A DNA stretch of 64,000 nucleotides from Colwellia sp. MB02u-6 (GCF_014077095.1 NZ_JACGVG010000038.1:186001-250000); one strand, 5' to 3'; counted from the first letter of the stretch, positions 45,206 to 56,414 are shown. Notes: a model not told the origin generated them from the sequence alone. Translations and numbers: made by a program.

Positions 45206-47893
45206 ATGGCAAACGTAACAGTAGAACAACTTGCCAAAGAGATCGGTACACCGGTGGATCGCTTAGTTAGCCAATTGGCTGACTCTGGCGTGAATAAATC
45301 GGCAACCGATTCTGTTTCGCAAGAAGAAAAAGAATCATTACTTGACCACTTGAAAAAGCAACATGGTGATGACTCAACCGCTAGCCCAAGCAAAATGACC
45401 CTTAGCCGTAAGCAAAAATCTACTTTGGTATTAGGTCACGGTAGCAAAGCTAAGTCAGTTCAAGTAGAAGTACGTAAAAAGCGTACCTACGTAAAACGCA
45501 GCGATTTAGAAGAGCAACAACAAGCTGAAGTTGATTCGAAAGCTGCAGAAGAAGCACATATTCAAGCAGAAATCGATTTGAAAACCAAAGCAGAAGCTGA
45601 TGCTAAAGAAGTAGTAAACGCGCTTGCAGTAGCCGCAGTAAAAGCAGAAGTGCAGGCAGAAGCTAAAGCCGAAGCAAAAGTTGAAGCAGACGCAAAAGCT
45701 AAGCAAGCTGCTGTAGTGAAAGCAAAAAACATTGAAGAGTCGGCTGCTAAACCAGCACCAGTGGTAGCTGAAACTGAAGAAGCGAAAAAATTACGCCTAC
45801 AGCAAGATGCTGAATTAGCCGCTAAAGTTGAAGAAGAAGCCCGTTTATCTGCAGAAGTAGCACGTAAACTTGCTGAAGAAAACGAATCACGCTGGAAAGA
45901 GCAAGAAGCAGAGCGTAAAGCGAAAGAGAAAGAAGTGGTACATTTAACTTCTTCTAAATACGCGCAAGAAGCTGAAGATAAAAGTGATTCGGCAGATGAA
46001 AGTGGTCGTCGCCGCAAGAAGAAAAAACCTGCTGGCCAAGACAGAAATAACCGTGGTCGTAATGCTAGAGGTAAAGGTAAGTCAGGTTTATCTTCACCTC
46101 AAAGCTTGAAGCATGGTTTCACTAAGCCAGTTGAAATTAAGCTGAACGAAGTTCGCATTGGCGAAACAATTTCGGTGGCAGAGTTAGCGAACAAAATGTC
46201 GGTTAAAGGCGCTGAAGTCGTTAAAGCCATGTTTAAAATGGGTGCCATGGCAACCATTAACCAAGTGATTGACCAAGAAACTGCAGCATTAGTTGCTGAA
46301 GAAATGGGTCGTGAAGTTGTGCTAGTAAAAGAAAATGCCTTAGAAGAAGCGGTACTTTCAGATCGCGATCATACCGGTGAAGCTATTACACGTGCACCCG
46401 TTGTGACTATTATGGGTCACGTTGACCACGGTAAAACATCATTACTTGATTACATTCGTAAAGCTAAAGTAGCTGATGACGAAGCAGGTGGTATTACCCA
46501 GCATATCGGTGCTTACCATGTAGAAACAGGGCACGGAATGATTACATTCCTTGATACTCCTGGTCATGCGGCCTTTACAGCCATGCGTTCACGTGGTGCT
46601 AAAGCAACAGATATTATTATTATTGTTGTTGCCGCAGATGATGGTGTAATGCCACAAACAATTGAAGCTATTCAGCATGCTAAAGCATCTGACGCGCCAA
46701 TTATCATCGCTGTCAATAAAATGGATAAAGAAGGTGTAGATACTGACCGTGTTAAGAGTGAGTTATCACAACACGGCGTACTTTCTGAAGAGTGGGGCGG
46801 TGACGTTCAGTTCTGTCATGTATCAGCCAAAACGGGTTTAGGTATTGACGAATTACTTGACGCTATATTAGTACAGTCAGAGGTTCTAGAACTTACTGCT
46901 GTTGTTGATAAAATGGCTAATGGTGTTGTTGTTGAGTCTAAACTTGATAAAGGCCGTGGTCCAGTGGCTACAGTACTTGTTCAAGAAGGTACATTGAACC
47001 AAGGTGATATCGTACTTTGTGGTTTAGAATACGGTCGTGTTCGTGCTATGCGTGATGAAAATGGCAACGCTATTCAATCTGCTGGTCCATCAATTCCAGT
47101 AGAAATTATTGGCCTAAGTGGTGTTCCAATTTCAGGTGATGAAGCAACCGTTGTTAAAGATGAGAAGAAAGCGCGTGAAGTTGCCTTATTCCGTCAAGGC
47201 AAGTTCCGTGATGTGAAACTTGCGCGTCAACAGAAAGCCAAACTTGAAAATATGTTTGCAAGTATGGCTACTGGCGAAGTGTCTGAAGTTAATGTAGTAC
47301 TTAAATCTGATGTTCAAGGTTCACTTGAAGCCATTTCAGATTCATTGACTAAGCTTTCTACTGATGAAGTTAAAGTACGCATTATTGGTAGTGGCGTTGG
47401 TGCTATTACTGAAACAGATGCAACCTTAGCTTCGGCTTCTAACGCTATTGTGATTGGTTTTAATGTTCGTGCCGATGCAGCAGCACGTAAAGTCATTGAA
47501 ATTGATAAAATTGACTTACGTTACTACAGTGTTATCTACGCCTTAATCGACGAAGTTAAAGCAGCAATGAGCGGTATGCTTGCTCCTGAGTTTAAGCAAG
47601 AGATCATCGGTTTAGCACAAGTACGTGATGTATTTAAGTCACCAAAAATTGGCGCAATTGCTGGTTGTATGGTTACTGAAGGTATTATCAAACGTTCAGC
47701 ACCGATTCGTGTATTGCGTGAAAACATAGTTATTTACGAAGGTGAGTTAGAATCTTTACGTCGCTTTAAAGATGATGTAGCAGAAGTTCGTAACTCCACT
47801 GAATGTGGTATCGGTGTTAAGAACTATAACGATGTTCGTGTTGGTGACCAAATCGAAGTATTTGAAACGGTTGAGATTAAACGCACACTTTAA
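45206..47893 (+). CDS. infB: Translation initiation factor IF-2
   Basis: An 895-residue GTPase that brings fMet-tRNA to the 30S subunit. N-terminal IF2N domain ([21 protein letters not shown]), then a long charged Ala/Glu/Lys linker (about 95-255) and a second IF2N-like domain (about 310-370). The G domain follows: [11 protein letters not shown] (G1), DTPGHAAFT (G3) and NKMDKEG (G4), then the C-terminal initiator tRNA-binding domains. The linker is rich in repeated KAEAxAKA words, common in proteobacterial IF-2. Its opposite strand gives two long spurious frames. Confidence 0.97.
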   Translation: MANVTVEQLAKEIGTPVDRLVSQLADSGVNKSATDSVSQEEKESLLDHLKKQHGDDSTASPSKMTLSRKQKSTLVLGHGSKAKSVQVEVRKKRTYVKRSDLEEQQQAEVDSKAAEEAHIQAEIDLKTKAEADAKEVVNALAVAAVKAEVQAEAKAEAKVEADAKAKQAAVVKAKNIEESAAKPAPVVAETEEAKKLRLQQDAELAAKVEEEARLSAEVARKLAEENESRWKEQEAERKAKEKEVVHLTSSKYAQEAEDKSDSADESGRRRKKKKPAGQDRNNRGRNARGKGKSGLSSPQSLKHGFTKPVEIKLNEVRIGETISVAELANKMSVKGAEVVKAMFKMGAMATINQVIDQETAALVAEEMGREVVLVKENALEEAVLSDRDHTGEAITRAPVVTIMGHVDHGKTSLLDYIRKAKVADDEAGGITQHIGAYHVETGHGMITFLDTPGHAAFTAMRSRGAKATDIIIIVVAADDGVMPQTIEAIQHAKASDAPIIIAVNKMDKEGVDTDRVKSELSQHGVLSEEWGGDVQFCHVSAKTGLGIDELLDAILVQSEVLELTAVVDKMANGVVVESKLDKGRGPVATVLVQEGTLNQGDIVLCGLEYGRVRAMRDENGNAIQSAGPSIPVEIIGLSGVPISGDEATVVKDEKKAREVALFRQGKFRDVKLARQQKAKLENMFASMATGEVSEVNVVLKSDVQGSLEAISDSLTKLSTDEVKVRIIGSGVGAITETDATLASASNAIVIGFNVRADAAARKVIEIDKIDLRYYSVIYALIDEVKAAMSGMLAPEFKQEIIGLAQVRDVFKSPKIGAIAGCMVTEGIIKRSAPIRVLRENIVIYEGELESLRRFKDDVAEVRNSTECGIGVKNYNDVRVGDQIEVFETVEIKRTL

Positions 47894-47919
47894 TTGCGTT
47901 TAGTTTTCATGGTTTAGTT

Positions 47920-47947
47920 AAAATGGGGGCTTAGCCTCCATTTTCAT
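47920..47947 (+). terminator. Terminator-like hairpin between infB and rbfA
   Basis: AAAATGGGGGCT and AGCCTCCATTTT pair over up to 12 bp (one G-T wobble) with a tiny loop that would open to about five bases. The T run is short (TTTT). It likely reduces, rather than stops, readthrough into rbfA. Confidence 0.65.
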
Positions 47948-48027
47948 TTACAAAATATAAGTAATACTTAATATTGATACAGGTATACTGTCATCAATAT
48001 TATCTCATTATGTTGTAGGAATTATTT

Positions 48028-48435
48028 ATGGCCAGAGAATTTGCTCGTACTGATCGAGTTGCACAAGAAATTCAAAAAGAAATCGCGATGATTATTCAAC
48101 GCGAAGTAAAGGATCCACGTTTAGGCATGGTGACGGTAAATGCGGTAGAAATTACCCGTGATTTAGCCTATGCAAAAATATTTGTTACCTTCTTCACTTT
48201 GGAAGGTCAAAATGTTGATGTTTCAATCGAGGTATTAAATGAAGCGGCAAGTTACATTCGTACTTTGTTAGCTAAACGCATTAATGCCCGCATTATGCCA
48301 GAGCTACGATTTATTTATGATAGCTCTATGGTTGAAGGTGTTCGCATGGGTAACCTAGTTGATAAAGCGGTTGCTGAAGACGTGAAGAATCACGAAGGTG
48401 AAATAGACGAAGCCCCAGCCCCAGAGAGCGAATAA
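48028..48435 (+). CDS. rbfA: Ribosome-binding factor A
   Basis: A 135-residue KH-fold factor needed for 16S rRNA 5' processing and growth in the cold. It matches RbfA from [31 protein letters not shown] to the end, with [18 protein letters not shown] near residue 85-105. Short acidic C-terminal tail. It ends two bases before truB, so translational coupling is probable. Confidence 0.96.
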   Translation: MAREFARTDRVAQEIQKEIAMIIQREVKDPRLGMVTVNAVEITRDLAYAKIFVTFFTLEGQNVDVSIEVLNEAASYIRTLLAKRINARIMPELRFIYDSSMVEGVRMGNLVDKAVAEDVKNHEGEIDEAPAPESE

Positions 48436-48437
48436 CC

Positions 48438-49382
48438 ATGGCGAAGAAAAGAAAAGGCCGTGCTATTAACGGCGTTTTATTACTTGATAAACCCTATGAT
48501 ATGTCGTCTAACAATGCGCTACAGCGAGTTAAACACATTTATTTCGCGCAAAAAGCAGGTCATACCGGCGCTTTAGACCCATTAGCCACTGGTATGTTAC
48601 CGATATGTTTGGGCGAAGGAACTAAGTTCTCTCAGTTCTTACTTGATACCGATAAAACTTACCAAGTTACCGCTAAATTAGGTGTGCGTACTACCACTAG
48701 TGACGCGGATGGTGAGATTGTTAGCGAAAAGTCTGTAGATGTCAGTGCTGAGCAATTAGCCATAGCATTAAACTCATTTCGCGGTACAACTCAACAGATC
48801 CCATCGATGTATTCAGCGTTAAAGTATCAAGGGCAACCTTTATATAAATATGCCCGTGAAGGTATTGAAGTACCTAGAGAATCACGTGACATTACGGTAT
48901 TTCGCTTGGACTTATTACGCTTTGAAGGTGATGAAGTTGATTTAGATATTCATGTTTCTAAAGGTACTTACATTCGCACTATTATTGACGATTTAGGCGA
49001 GCTTTTGGGCTGTGGTGCTCATGTTGCTCATTTACGTCGCAGTGCTGTGGGTAATTACCCGACAGAAAAAATGGTGACAATCAAAACATTAGAAACCCTG
49101 TTAGCACAAGCCGTCGCTGAAGATGTTCCGCCATCGGTGTATTTAGATGACTTATTATTACCGATGACAACCGCTTGTGATGGTATTCCTGCAGTTTTCG
49201 TTGATGATATGTCAGCAAACTTTTTACGCCACGGTAACCCTGTACAGTGCTCAAATGCGCCAGCAACCGGTCTAGTACAAGTATTCATTGGCGATGATGT
49301 TGATACGGGTGAGTTTATTGGCGTTGGAGAAATTGATGATGATGGTTTAGTTAATCCTAAACGTATCACTGTTGTTGGATAA
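48438..49382 (+). CDS. truB: tRNA pseudouridine(55) synthase TruB
   Basis: A 314-residue pseudouridine synthase that makes U55 of the tRNA T-arm. The catalytic Asp lies in [22 protein letters not shown]; other marks are [14 protein letters not shown] at the start, [21 protein letters not shown] and [25 protein letters not shown]-terminal PUA-like domain follows. It is two bases from rbfA. Confidence 0.96.
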   Translation: MAKKRKGRAINGVLLLDKPYDMSSNNALQRVKHIYFAQKAGHTGALDPLATGMLPICLGEGTKFSQFLLDTDKTYQVTAKLGVRTTTSDADGEIVSEKSVDVSAEQLAIALNSFRGTTQQIPSMYSALKYQGQPLYKYAREGIEVPRESRDITVFRLDLLRFEGDEVDLDIHVSKGTYIRTIIDDLGELLGCGAHVAHLRRSAVGNYPTEKMVTIKTLETLLAQAVAEDVPPSVYLDDLLLPMTTACDGIPAVFVDDMSANFLRHGNPVQCSNAPATGLVQVFIGDDVDTGEFIGVGEIDDDGLVNPKRITVVG

Positions 49383-49402
49383 CTTTAGACTATAGGTTTA
49401 GG

Positions 49403-49430
49403 TTGCAATTACAGCAGTTATTGATAGAAT
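49403..49430 (+). promoter_or_regulatory. Probable promoter of rpsO
   Basis: TTGCAA and TAGAAT separated by 16 bases lie in the truB-rpsO gap, about 75 bases before the rpsO start. E. coli rpsO also has its own promoter and an S15-bound leader; the leader here (about 49437-49506) could serve the same feedback control. Confidence 0.55.
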
Positions 49431-49506
49431 ACGCGCTCTTGGAACGTCTTGCTGATTTAGTGTTCGGCTCGACGCGATTTTAAACACTAAAATTAAGGTA
49501 AATATT

Positions 49507-49776
49507 ATGTCTTTAAATGCTGTTGAAAAAGCTGCTATCGTTGCAGAATACGCACAAGCTGAAGGTGATACTGGTTCTCCAGAAGTACAAGTTGCTTTGT
49601 TAACTATACAAATCAACCACTTACAAGGTCACTTTAAAGAGCACATCCATGATCACCATTCACGTCGTGGTTTATTACGCATGGTAAGCCAACGTCGTAA
49701 ATTACTTGATTACTTAAAAGGCAAAAACGTTGAACGTTATACTGCTTTAATTGGTAAATTAGGTCTACGTCGTTAA
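49507..49776 (+). CDS. rpsO: 30S ribosomal protein S15
   Basis: An 89-residue ribosomal protein, the same size as E. coli S15. The start [16 protein letters not shown] (E. coli begins MSLSTEATAKIVSEF) and the conserved [24 protein letters not shown] and [21 protein letters not shown] confirm it. Followed by a strong terminator; in contrast to E. coli the next gene is not pnp but an alpha/beta hydrolase. Confidence 0.97.
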   Translation: MSLNAVEKAAIVAEYAQAEGDTGSPEVQVALLTIQINHLQGHFKEHIHDHHSRRGLLRMVSQRRKLLDYLKGKNVERYTALIGKLGLRR

Positions 49777-49807
49777 GACGAGCTTTATTATAAAATAAGC
49801 AAAAATC

Positions 49808-49838
49808 ATAAAAAGGAGCCTAATAGCTCCTTTTTTTA
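49808..49838 (+). terminator. Rho-independent terminator after rpsO
   Basis: AAAAAGGAGC and GCTCCTTTTT form a 10-bp stem with a 6-base loop, followed by T7. About 35 bases past the rpsO stop. Confidence 0.92.
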
Positions 49839-50275
49839 TCCCTTGAGTTTACTGACCTAAGTTTGAGAGATATGGAACTGTGTCTAGGTTTTTTTTACAG
49901 CGATTAGCATCATAATGTAGCTACTTAACTGTTATCGTGCATAAAATCTAAATTTAATCCTGATAGATAAAAGGAGTTGCTTGTACTTTATCGCCATGAC
50001 AGCTCGGATTTATGCAAAAGTATAATACCTATGTCGCTTATGGATATAATCTAATAAACTGAAAAGTATAAGGTATTCTTAGCGTTAAAATTAAAAGTTA
50101 GATAAAGAGAATATGCATTTTTCAGATAAATCTAACCTTAATAAATGTTGAATTTACTTTGAATTTTAGTCATAGCCATCGTAATGATTTTTTTGAGTAA
50201 CAACAAAATTAATAAAGAGGGTATAAGGTTATCTGATATAAATAGCTGCAATCATTAATATAGTGAAAAAATAAG
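49839..50275. other. Intergenic region before the inserted hydrolase gene
   Basis: About 440 bases with no visible gene, AT-rich, with several TATAAT-like words but no convincing promoter. It is the left flank of the insertion that separates rpsO from pnp. Confidence 0.45.
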
Positions 50276-51235
50276 GTGTCAAAAACGTTGATAATTTTAA
50301 AGCGTAGTTTGTACCTATTGCTAATAGCAATAGTTTCCTTTGCCATTTACCTCTATGCAAATAAAGCCCCTGACAGATCTGTTGCAGAACTTAGTGAACG
50401 TTGGGCACCTGAACCCTCAAAATTTTTAAATATTGCCGGTATGAACATTCACCTCAGAGATGAGGGACCAATATCTGATAAAGAGCCTATTGTGTTAATC
50501 CATGGCACGAGTGCCTCATTGCATACATGGGACGGTTGGGTTGAGGTCTTAAAAGAGCAACGTAGAGTTATTCGTTTTGATTTACCCGCTTTTGGTTTGA
50601 CAGGCCCCGATCCGCAAAACAACTATAAAATTGAACATTACGCTGAAGTAGTTATTGCCGTGTTAGATAAATTGCAAATCAATGAAAGTGTCTTAGCAGG
50701 TAACTCGTTAGGTGGTTATATTGCTTGGGCGACAGCTGTATTGCACCCCGATAGAGTATCAAAATTGATTTTAGTTGATGCGAGTGGGTATCCTTATGAG
50801 TCTAAATCCATGCCACTTGCTTTTAAATTGTCAAAAAATCCAGTCACAAGTCTCTTATTAAAAAATGTTTTACCAAAATCCTTGGTAGCACGCAGTGTTA
50901 AAAATGTTTATGGAAATCCTGACTTGGTCAGCAATGAATTAGTTGAGCGATACTATCAACTATCTCTTCGTGAGGGTAACCGTAGCGCTTTAAAAGCACG
51001 TTTTGAGCAAACATTACCTGGGCCGATGGCAAAAAAAATTCGAACAATAAAGCAGCCTACACTTGTACTCTGGGGTAAAAAAGATCAGCTAATACCGGAG
51101 AAATTTGGCGTGCAATTTTCGCAAGAAATTCCTAACAGTCAATTGATTATTTTTGATAAATTAGGTCATGTACCACATGAGGAAGATCCCCAAGCAACAG
51201 TGTCGGCAGTGATAAGATTTTTACAGGTTAATTAA
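50276..51235 (+). CDS. Alpha/beta hydrolase, membrane-anchored
   Basis: A 319-residue alpha/beta-hydrolase with an N-terminal hydrophobic anchor (about residues 10-28). The oxyanion-hole HGTSASLHTW, the nucleophile elbow AGNSLGGYIAW (Ser), the Asp loop LWGKKDQLIP and the His loop DKLGHVPHEEDP make a full catalytic triad. Related to esterases and epoxide-hydrolase-like enzymes; the substrate is unknown. I assume GTG at 50276, next to a purine-rich AAGG stretch that is too close to act as a usual ribosome site; TTG 50288 is an alternative. It interrupts the rpsO-pnp pair. Confidence 0.82.
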   Translation: MSKTLIILKRSLYLLLIAIVSFAIYLYANKAPDRSVAELSERWAPEPSKFLNIAGMNIHLRDEGPISDKEPIVLIHGTSASLHTWDGWVEVLKEQRRVIRFDLPAFGLTGPDPQNNYKIEHYAEVVIAVLDKLQINESVLAGNSLGGYIAWATAVLHPDRVSKLILVDASGYPYESKSMPLAFKLSKNPVTSLLLKNVLPKSLVARSVKNVYGNPDLVSNELVERYYQLSLREGNRSALKARFEQTLPGPMAKKIRTIKQPTLVLWGKKDQLIPEKFGVQFSQEIPNSQLIIFDKLGHVPHEEDPQATVSAVIRFLQVN

Positions 51236-51765
51236 GGCCAACTTAGTCTCTTACTGGTAAGTCGATGAAGGGCTGTTGCCTGTATGGTGATTTTAGACAC
51301 CACTCTTACCTATAGGTGAGTTATTAGAATAACACTGGAGGCAGTTACCGAGCAAAACTATGCTCTGTTCTGGCATAATGTTGCGCTCCACCATCACCAT
51401 CGTTAGTGTTGTCTTCAAGCCATACCAGTAACTTATTCCTGCTTAACGTATCCAAATCTGCATCTTAAAGTTGAGCCGATATAACATGCATGCAAATTGT
51501 CAAAATATCTAATGTAGACAAAAATCTTCAGGTTTTGCTCTTTTAAACCCATCATTTATGCTTTCAGGCTAGTAAAAACATAGGTGTTAAGTATAATGTG
51601 CCTGCAAATTTCGTATTTGTAAAAAAATAATCAATCAAACTGTATAATTTTTTGTTCAGCTTAGTGCGTAACTTATCGGTAACGCCTTAATATTTAATGA
51701 TTAACTAAGTGAATAAATAATTGTACAGATTGATTAAAATCAAAAATATCTAAGGAACTAACTAA
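51236..51765. other. Gap upstream of pnp, no recognised gene
   Basis: About 530 bases. A minus-strand frame at 51345-51464, open for 39 codons but without a clear start, reads like coding sequence (VWLEDNTNDGDGGAQHYAR), possibly a gene remnant. A TATAAT at 51643 could belong to the pnp promoter, but no -35 is properly spaced. Confidence 0.4.
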
Positions 51766-53886
51766 ATGTTTAATCCAGTTACTAAAACATTTGAGTTCGG
51801 TCAACATACCGTAACTCTAGAAACGGGCGTTATTGCTCGTCAAGCCACTTGTGCCGTTATGGCTAGCATGGACGATACCTCAGTATTAGTCTCTGTTGTT
51901 GGTAAAAAAGAAGCAAAACCAGGACAAGACTTTTTCCCATTAACGGTTAACTATCAAGAGCGTACTTACGCTGCTGGTAAAATCCCAGGTGGTTTCTTTA
52001 AACGTGAAGGCCGTCCTTCAGAAGAAGAAACATTAATCTGTCGTTTAATCGATCGTCCAATTCGCCCACTATTCCCTGAAGGGTTTACTAACGAAGTTCA
52101 AGTCGTTATCACTGTAGTTTCGGCTAACCCAGAAATTTCTCCAGATATTATTGCTTTATTGGGTACCTCTGCGGCATTAGCTATTTCAGGCATGCCTTTT
52201 AGCGGTCCTGTTGGTGCAGCGCGCGTTGGTTATACTGACGGAAAATATATTCTTAACCCATTACAATCTGAATTAGAAGCTTCTCAGTTGAACTTAGTTG
52301 TTTCTGGTACAGACTCTGCTGTATTAATGGTTGAGTCAGAAGCTGACGTGCTTTCTGAAGAAGTTATGCTTGGCGCTGTTATGTTTGGTCATGAGCAAAT
52401 GCAAACAGCTATTACTGCTATTAAAGAAATGGCTGCAGAAGTTAACAATCCTAAATGGGATTGGGTTGCACCAGTCAAGAACGCTGATGTTATCGCTAAA
52501 ATTACAGAGCTTTCTGAAAGCCAGGTAAACGAAGCATATCAAATCACGGAAAAAGCAGTTCGTTACGAAAAAATTAAAGAAATTCGCAATGGTGTTATTG
52601 AAACATTATTAGCTGCCGATCCTGCGCTTGATGTGCAAGAAGCCAAAGATTTATTCCACGACTTAGAGAAAACAGTCGTTCGTGGTCGTATTACAAAAGG
52701 CATGCCTCGTATCGACGGTCGTGATCCTGAAATGATCCGGGCACTAGACGTAATGACTGGTGTATTACCACGTACTCATGGCTCTGCTGTATTTACTCGT
52801 GGTGAAACTCAGGCTTTAGTTGTTGCTACTTTAGGTACACAACGTGATGCACAACGTCTTGACACTATTATGGGTGAGAAAACTGATAGCTTCATGCTAC
52901 ATTATAACTTCCCTCCATACTGTGTTGGTGAAACAGGTTTTGTTGGTTCTCCTAAGCGTCGTGAAATCGGCCATGGTCGTCTTGCAAAACGCGGTATGTT
53001 GGCTGTTATGCCTTCTGCGGAAGAATTCCCTTATTCAGTTCGTGTAGTGTCTGAAATTACTGAGTCAAACGGTTCGTCTTCAATGGCTTCTGTTTGTGGT
53101 ACTTCATTAGCACTTATGGATGCAGGTGTACCAATCAAAGCTTCAGTTGCTGGTATTGCTATGGGCCTAGTTAAAGAAGGCGATGACTTTGTTGTACTTT
53201 CTGACATTTTAGGTGATGAAGATCACTTAGGCGATATGGACTTTAAAGTAGCGGGTACTACCGGTGGTATTACTGCACTTCAAATGGACATTAAAATTGA
53301 AGGTATCACGCAAGAAATCATGCAACTTGCTTTAAATCAAGCAAAAGCGGCTCGTAATCACATCTTAGCTGTTATGGATGAAGCTATTGGCGGACATCGT
53401 GATGATATCTCTCAATTTGCTCCACGTATTCATACCATGAAAGTTCCTCAAGATAAAATTCGTGACATTATCGGTAAAGGTGGCGCAACTATTCGTCAGT
53501 TAACTGAAGAAACAGGCACGACCATTGAAATTGAAGATGATGGTACCGTTAGAATCGCGGCGACTGATGGCGAGCAAGCGAAAGATGCTATTGCACGTAT
53601 TACTGCATTAACTGCTGAAATTGAAGTGGGTACTGTTTATACGGGTAAAGTTGTACGTATCGTTGATTTTGGTGCGTTTGTTAACGTATTGCCAGGTAAA
53701 GACGGTTTAGTACATATTTCTCAAATTTCTGAAGAACGTGTTAACGCTGTTAGCGACGTATTGACAGAAGGTCAAGACGTAACAGTTAAAGTATTAGAAG
53801 TTGACCGTCAAGGTCGCGTACGTTTAAGCATGAAAGAAGCAATGGAAAAACCTGTTGCAGCGCCTACAACTGACGCAGCAGAATAA
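51766..53886 (+). CDS. pnp: Polyribonucleotide nucleotidyltransferase
   Basis: A 706-residue phosphorolytic 3'-5' exoribonuclease, part of the RNA degradosome in many bacteria. Two RNase PH-like cores (about 1-220 and 310-540), a linking helical domain, then a KH domain with [18 protein letters not shown] (about 565-580) and a C-terminal S1 domain (about 620-690). [18 protein letters not shown] shows the active-site Asp pair region. Length agrees with E. coli (711). Followed by a terminator, then nlpI. Confidence 0.97.
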   Translation: MFNPVTKTFEFGQHTVTLETGVIARQATCAVMASMDDTSVLVSVVGKKEAKPGQDFFPLTVNYQERTYAAGKIPGGFFKREGRPSEEETLICRLIDRPIRPLFPEGFTNEVQVVITVVSANPEISPDIIALLGTSAALAISGMPFSGPVGAARVGYTDGKYILNPLQSELEASQLNLVVSGTDSAVLMVESEADVLSEEVMLGAVMFGHEQMQTAITAIKEMAAEVNNPKWDWVAPVKNADVIAKITELSESQVNEAYQITEKAVRYEKIKEIRNGVIETLLAADPALDVQEAKDLFHDLEKTVVRGRITKGMPRIDGRDPEMIRALDVMTGVLPRTHGSAVFTRGETQALVVATLGTQRDAQRLDTIMGEKTDSFMLHYNFPPYCVGETGFVGSPKRREIGHGRLAKRGMLAVMPSAEEFPYSVRVVSEITESNGSSSMASVCGTSLALMDAGVPIKASVAGIAMGLVKEGDDFVVLSDILGDEDHLGDMDFKVAGTTGGITALQMDIKIEGITQEIMQLALNQAKAARNHILAVMDEAIGGHRDDISQFAPRIHTMKVPQDKIRDIIGKGGATIRQLTEETGTTIEIEDDGTVRIAATDGEQAKDAIARITALTAEIEVGTVYTGKVVRIVDFGAFVNVLPGKDGLVHISQISEERVNAVSDVLTEGQDVTVKVLEVDRQGRVRLSMKEAMEKPVAAPTTDAAE

Positions 53887-53949
53887 TTATTTTGTTATAA
53901 ATCAAGTGTATCAGGTGTGTTTGTAAAAATCACCTGAGATCTTGTACAC

Positions 53950-53979
53950 AAAAAGGGAGCTTAATTGCTCCCTTTTTTA
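53950..53979 (+). terminator. Rho-independent terminator after pnp
   Basis: AAAAAGGGAGC and GCTCCCTTTTT form an 11-bp stem with a 6-base loop and a T run, about 63 bases past the pnp stop. Confidence 0.93.
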
Positions 53980-54020
53980 TATACTCAATAGTATAAATAC
54001 TCACTAGGATACTGCTTTAC

Positions 54021-54938
54021 GTGCGCTTACTTTCTAAAACTCTACTTTCTCAAGCTTTATTTTCCAAAGTGTTACTTATTTCAGGTTTATTGCTCACTCA
54101 AGGTTGCTTATCAACAACCCCCGAGCCCTCTGTTATTGGCGACTTGATCATTGCTGAACCCATTGCCATTAGTTATAAAAATGAAATAGCGCTGGCACGA
54201 TTAACACAAGTATTACAACGCGCTGAAATCAGCGATGGCCAACGAGCAGAATTATTTTATCAGCGCGGGGTTGAATACGACAAAGTGGGTTTACGTGCTT
54301 TAGCTCGCTTTGACTTTAACCAAGCGATTAATCTAAAGCCTGATATGTCAGACGCCTACAATTTCTTAGGTATTCACTTTACTCAGTTACGAGAATTTAA
54401 TCAGGCATATGATGCCTTTGATTCCGCGATAGAATTGGCTCCTGATCATGAATACGCTTATTTAAATCGTGGTATTGCGCTTTATTATGGTGGCCGGCCA
54501 AATTTAGCTGCAGATGACTTTAAGGTATTTAGACAATACCAGCAGAATGATCCTTATCGCCTGTTGTGGCAATACTTGGCGGACGTAGAATTAGATCAGA
54601 AAAAAGCCAATCAAGACTTAGTCGTTTATGCACTACAGGTAGGTGATAGGGTTTGGGCAAAAAATGTTATTAAACTTTACTTAGGCGAAATGAGCCAAGG
54701 TACTTTTATTGATCGGATGGCGGAAGATGTTAATTCAAATGAAGCACTGGCAGAACGCTTATGTGAAGCCTATTTCTATTTAGGTAAGTACAGTCAACTG
54801 CAAGGTGATGCTAATGCGGCGATTAACTTTTTTAAACTAGCGCTCAGTACCAACGTATATGAATTTGTTGAGCACAGGTATGCCAAACTTGAATTAGACT
54901 TAATGCGCGAAACAGCACTAGAAAGTAGAGAACCTTAA
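54021..54938 (+). CDS. nlpI: Lipoprotein NlpI
   Basis: A 305-residue TPR lipoprotein. GTG start; signal peptide with a TQGC lipobox (Cys about 29). Several TPR-like repeats are evident (AELFYQRGVEYDKVGLRALA, YNFLGIHFTQLREFNQAYDAF, AYLNRGIALYYGGRPNLAA). NlpI is an outer-membrane adaptor that brings the protease Prc to peptidoglycan endopeptidases. Position after pnp matches the E. coli order. Confidence 0.93.
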   Translation: MRLLSKTLLSQALFSKVLLISGLLLTQGCLSTTPEPSVIGDLIIAEPIAISYKNEIALARLTQVLQRAEISDGQRAELFYQRGVEYDKVGLRALARFDFNQAINLKPDMSDAYNFLGIHFTQLREFNQAYDAFDSAIELAPDHEYAYLNRGIALYYGGRPNLAADDFKVFRQYQQNDPYRLLWQYLADVELDQKKANQDLVVYALQVGDRVWAKNVIKLYLGEMSQGTFIDRMAEDVNSNEALAERLCEAYFYLGKYSQLQGDANAAINFFKLALSTNVYEFVEHRYAKLELDLMRETALESREP

Positions 54939-54960
54939 TCTATATTACAGACAAAATTTA

Positions 54961-56358
54961 ATGATAATTAAAAAAATTTTAATAAGCCTAGTCGTTTTTA
55001 CATCACTAAGCTTATTTTTTTTTATCACTGATTATCGCGAAAAAATTGCTAATGCCGAGATCACTCGTCAACAATTATCTATACTAGAAACCTTAGACCC
55101 ATTTATTACTACAGATGAACGATTAGTTCAGCTCTTAGCAAAAGGTAATAATAAGGCATGGCTACACTTAGCAAAACTTCATGGCGATTTCAACGCCAAT
55201 ACGGCTTATCAATTAGCTGAATATTATCGTCGTAGTAAGCAAATAAGATTAGCTGAACTATGGTATCGAGTAGCGATACGTCAGCAGCACCTTTTGGCGC
55301 GAATAGCCTTGGCAAATATTTATTTTAAGCATCAAAAATATGCTGAAATTAAGCCATTATTATTGTCTATTGCGGTCAATGACACTGCACTAGCCATGCT
55401 ATATAAAATAGCCTTATATCAAGGTGATCTAGCCTTTATTGCAGAGCATAAAAACAGGCTAGCGCAAGGTGATAATATTGGCTTTTACAATGAGCTTGAA
55501 CAGTTTTCTGTGTTTAGTGAAAGCGAAGAGCAAAAGAAGAGTGAAGAAAAACACGAGTACAATCTAGAAAAAAATATAAAAAATAATTCAGCTTGCTCGG
55601 TAGATGTGCAACTGTTTGCAACAAACTTAAAAGGTTTACGCCATGGCCAACAGTTAATGTCAGCTTTTGAGCATCAAAAGTTGGCAAAATATATTTGTTT
55701 GCGAACACCTAAATATATTCCTGCCGAAGCCATTAATTGCTTACATAGCGTTAGCGAAAATATAAGCTGTAATACAAGTGTTTGGATCACACGTGATGAC
55801 ATTAATACTCGTTATATTGGTGTTATTGTTGAGCAAGGTGGTGCTAATGTTGATCATGGTATTATGTATATAGATCAAGATGATAATCTTGATGTTTTAA
55901 TTCATGAGCTTAGTCATTTTATTGGTTTTGTTGATGAATATCCGCTACCAAAACAACATCAAAAGTGTCAGCAAGTTCAGCAAAACCCCTTTGCGCATAA
56001 TTTGGTTGTTTTACCTGATTATTATCAAGGTGAGCGTGAAAAGTTGCGAGCAAGCATACTGTCTCAGGTACCATGGCGAAATTTAATTAAACACTCAACA
56101 CCAATATTGTCGAAGTATCAGCAAGGCTGGACGTTAGCCACACCAGTAACATATCAAAACGAAATAGGACTGTTTACCACAGCTTCTTGTAATAAACAGC
56201 GTAAGACGCAAGCGTTTAAACCCTTAGCCTCACGTACAAAACTGGAGTATTTTGAATTGTATTTTCCAGAAATATATTTAAATATTATTGAGTTAGCACC
56301 CAAGCTTTTTTTAATGCCAAATTATCATTTTAATCTGAAACGAGATTTAGCTCATTAA
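54961..56358 (+). CDS. Membrane-anchored helical-repeat protein with a HExxHxxGxxDE zinc motif
   Basis: A 465-residue protein not recognised as a named family. N-terminal membrane helix (about 4-23) and then Sel1/TPR-like helical pairs (about 55-170; for example TAYQLAEYYRRSKQIRLAELWYRVA, then ARIALANIYFK). The C-terminal half holds a metal site at 315-327: H315-E-L-S-H319-F-I-G322-F-V-D325-E-Y. The pattern HExxHxxGxxDEY is that of zincins and resembles M64-type peptidases. Six cysteines in this half may form disulfides, suggesting a periplasmic face. It lies 22 bases after nlpI and may be co-transcribed. The function is unknown; metallopeptidase is an inference. Confidence 0.75.
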   Translation: MIIKKILISLVVFTSLSLFFFITDYREKIANAEITRQQLSILETLDPFITTDERLVQLLAKGNNKAWLHLAKLHGDFNANTAYQLAEYYRRSKQIRLAELWYRVAIRQQHLLARIALANIYFKHQKYAEIKPLLLSIAVNDTALAMLYKIALYQGDLAFIAEHKNRLAQGDNIGFYNELEQFSVFSESEEQKKSEEKHEYNLEKNIKNNSACSVDVQLFATNLKGLRHGQQLMSAFEHQKLAKYICLRTPKYIPAEAINCLHSVSENISCNTSVWITRDDINTRYIGVIVEQGGANVDHGIMYIDQDDNLDVLIHELSHFIGFVDEYPLPKQHQKCQQVQQNPFAHNLVVLPDYYQGEREKLRASILSQVPWRNLIKHSTPILSKYQQGWTLATPVTYQNEIGLFTTASCNKQRKTQAFKPLASRTKLEYFELYFPEIYLNIIELAPKLFLMPNYHFNLKRDLAH

Positions 56359-56414
56359 GGGGATTATGCCAAGGTGGAAAGTATATTAAGGGCTAAGCAA
56401 TTTGATTAACTAAC

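Noticed and set aside
45506-46017. Cys/Phe- or Ser-rich frames opposite infB
   Set aside because: Products of the repetitive Ala/Glu/Lys linker of IF-2, with no ribosome site or family resemblance.
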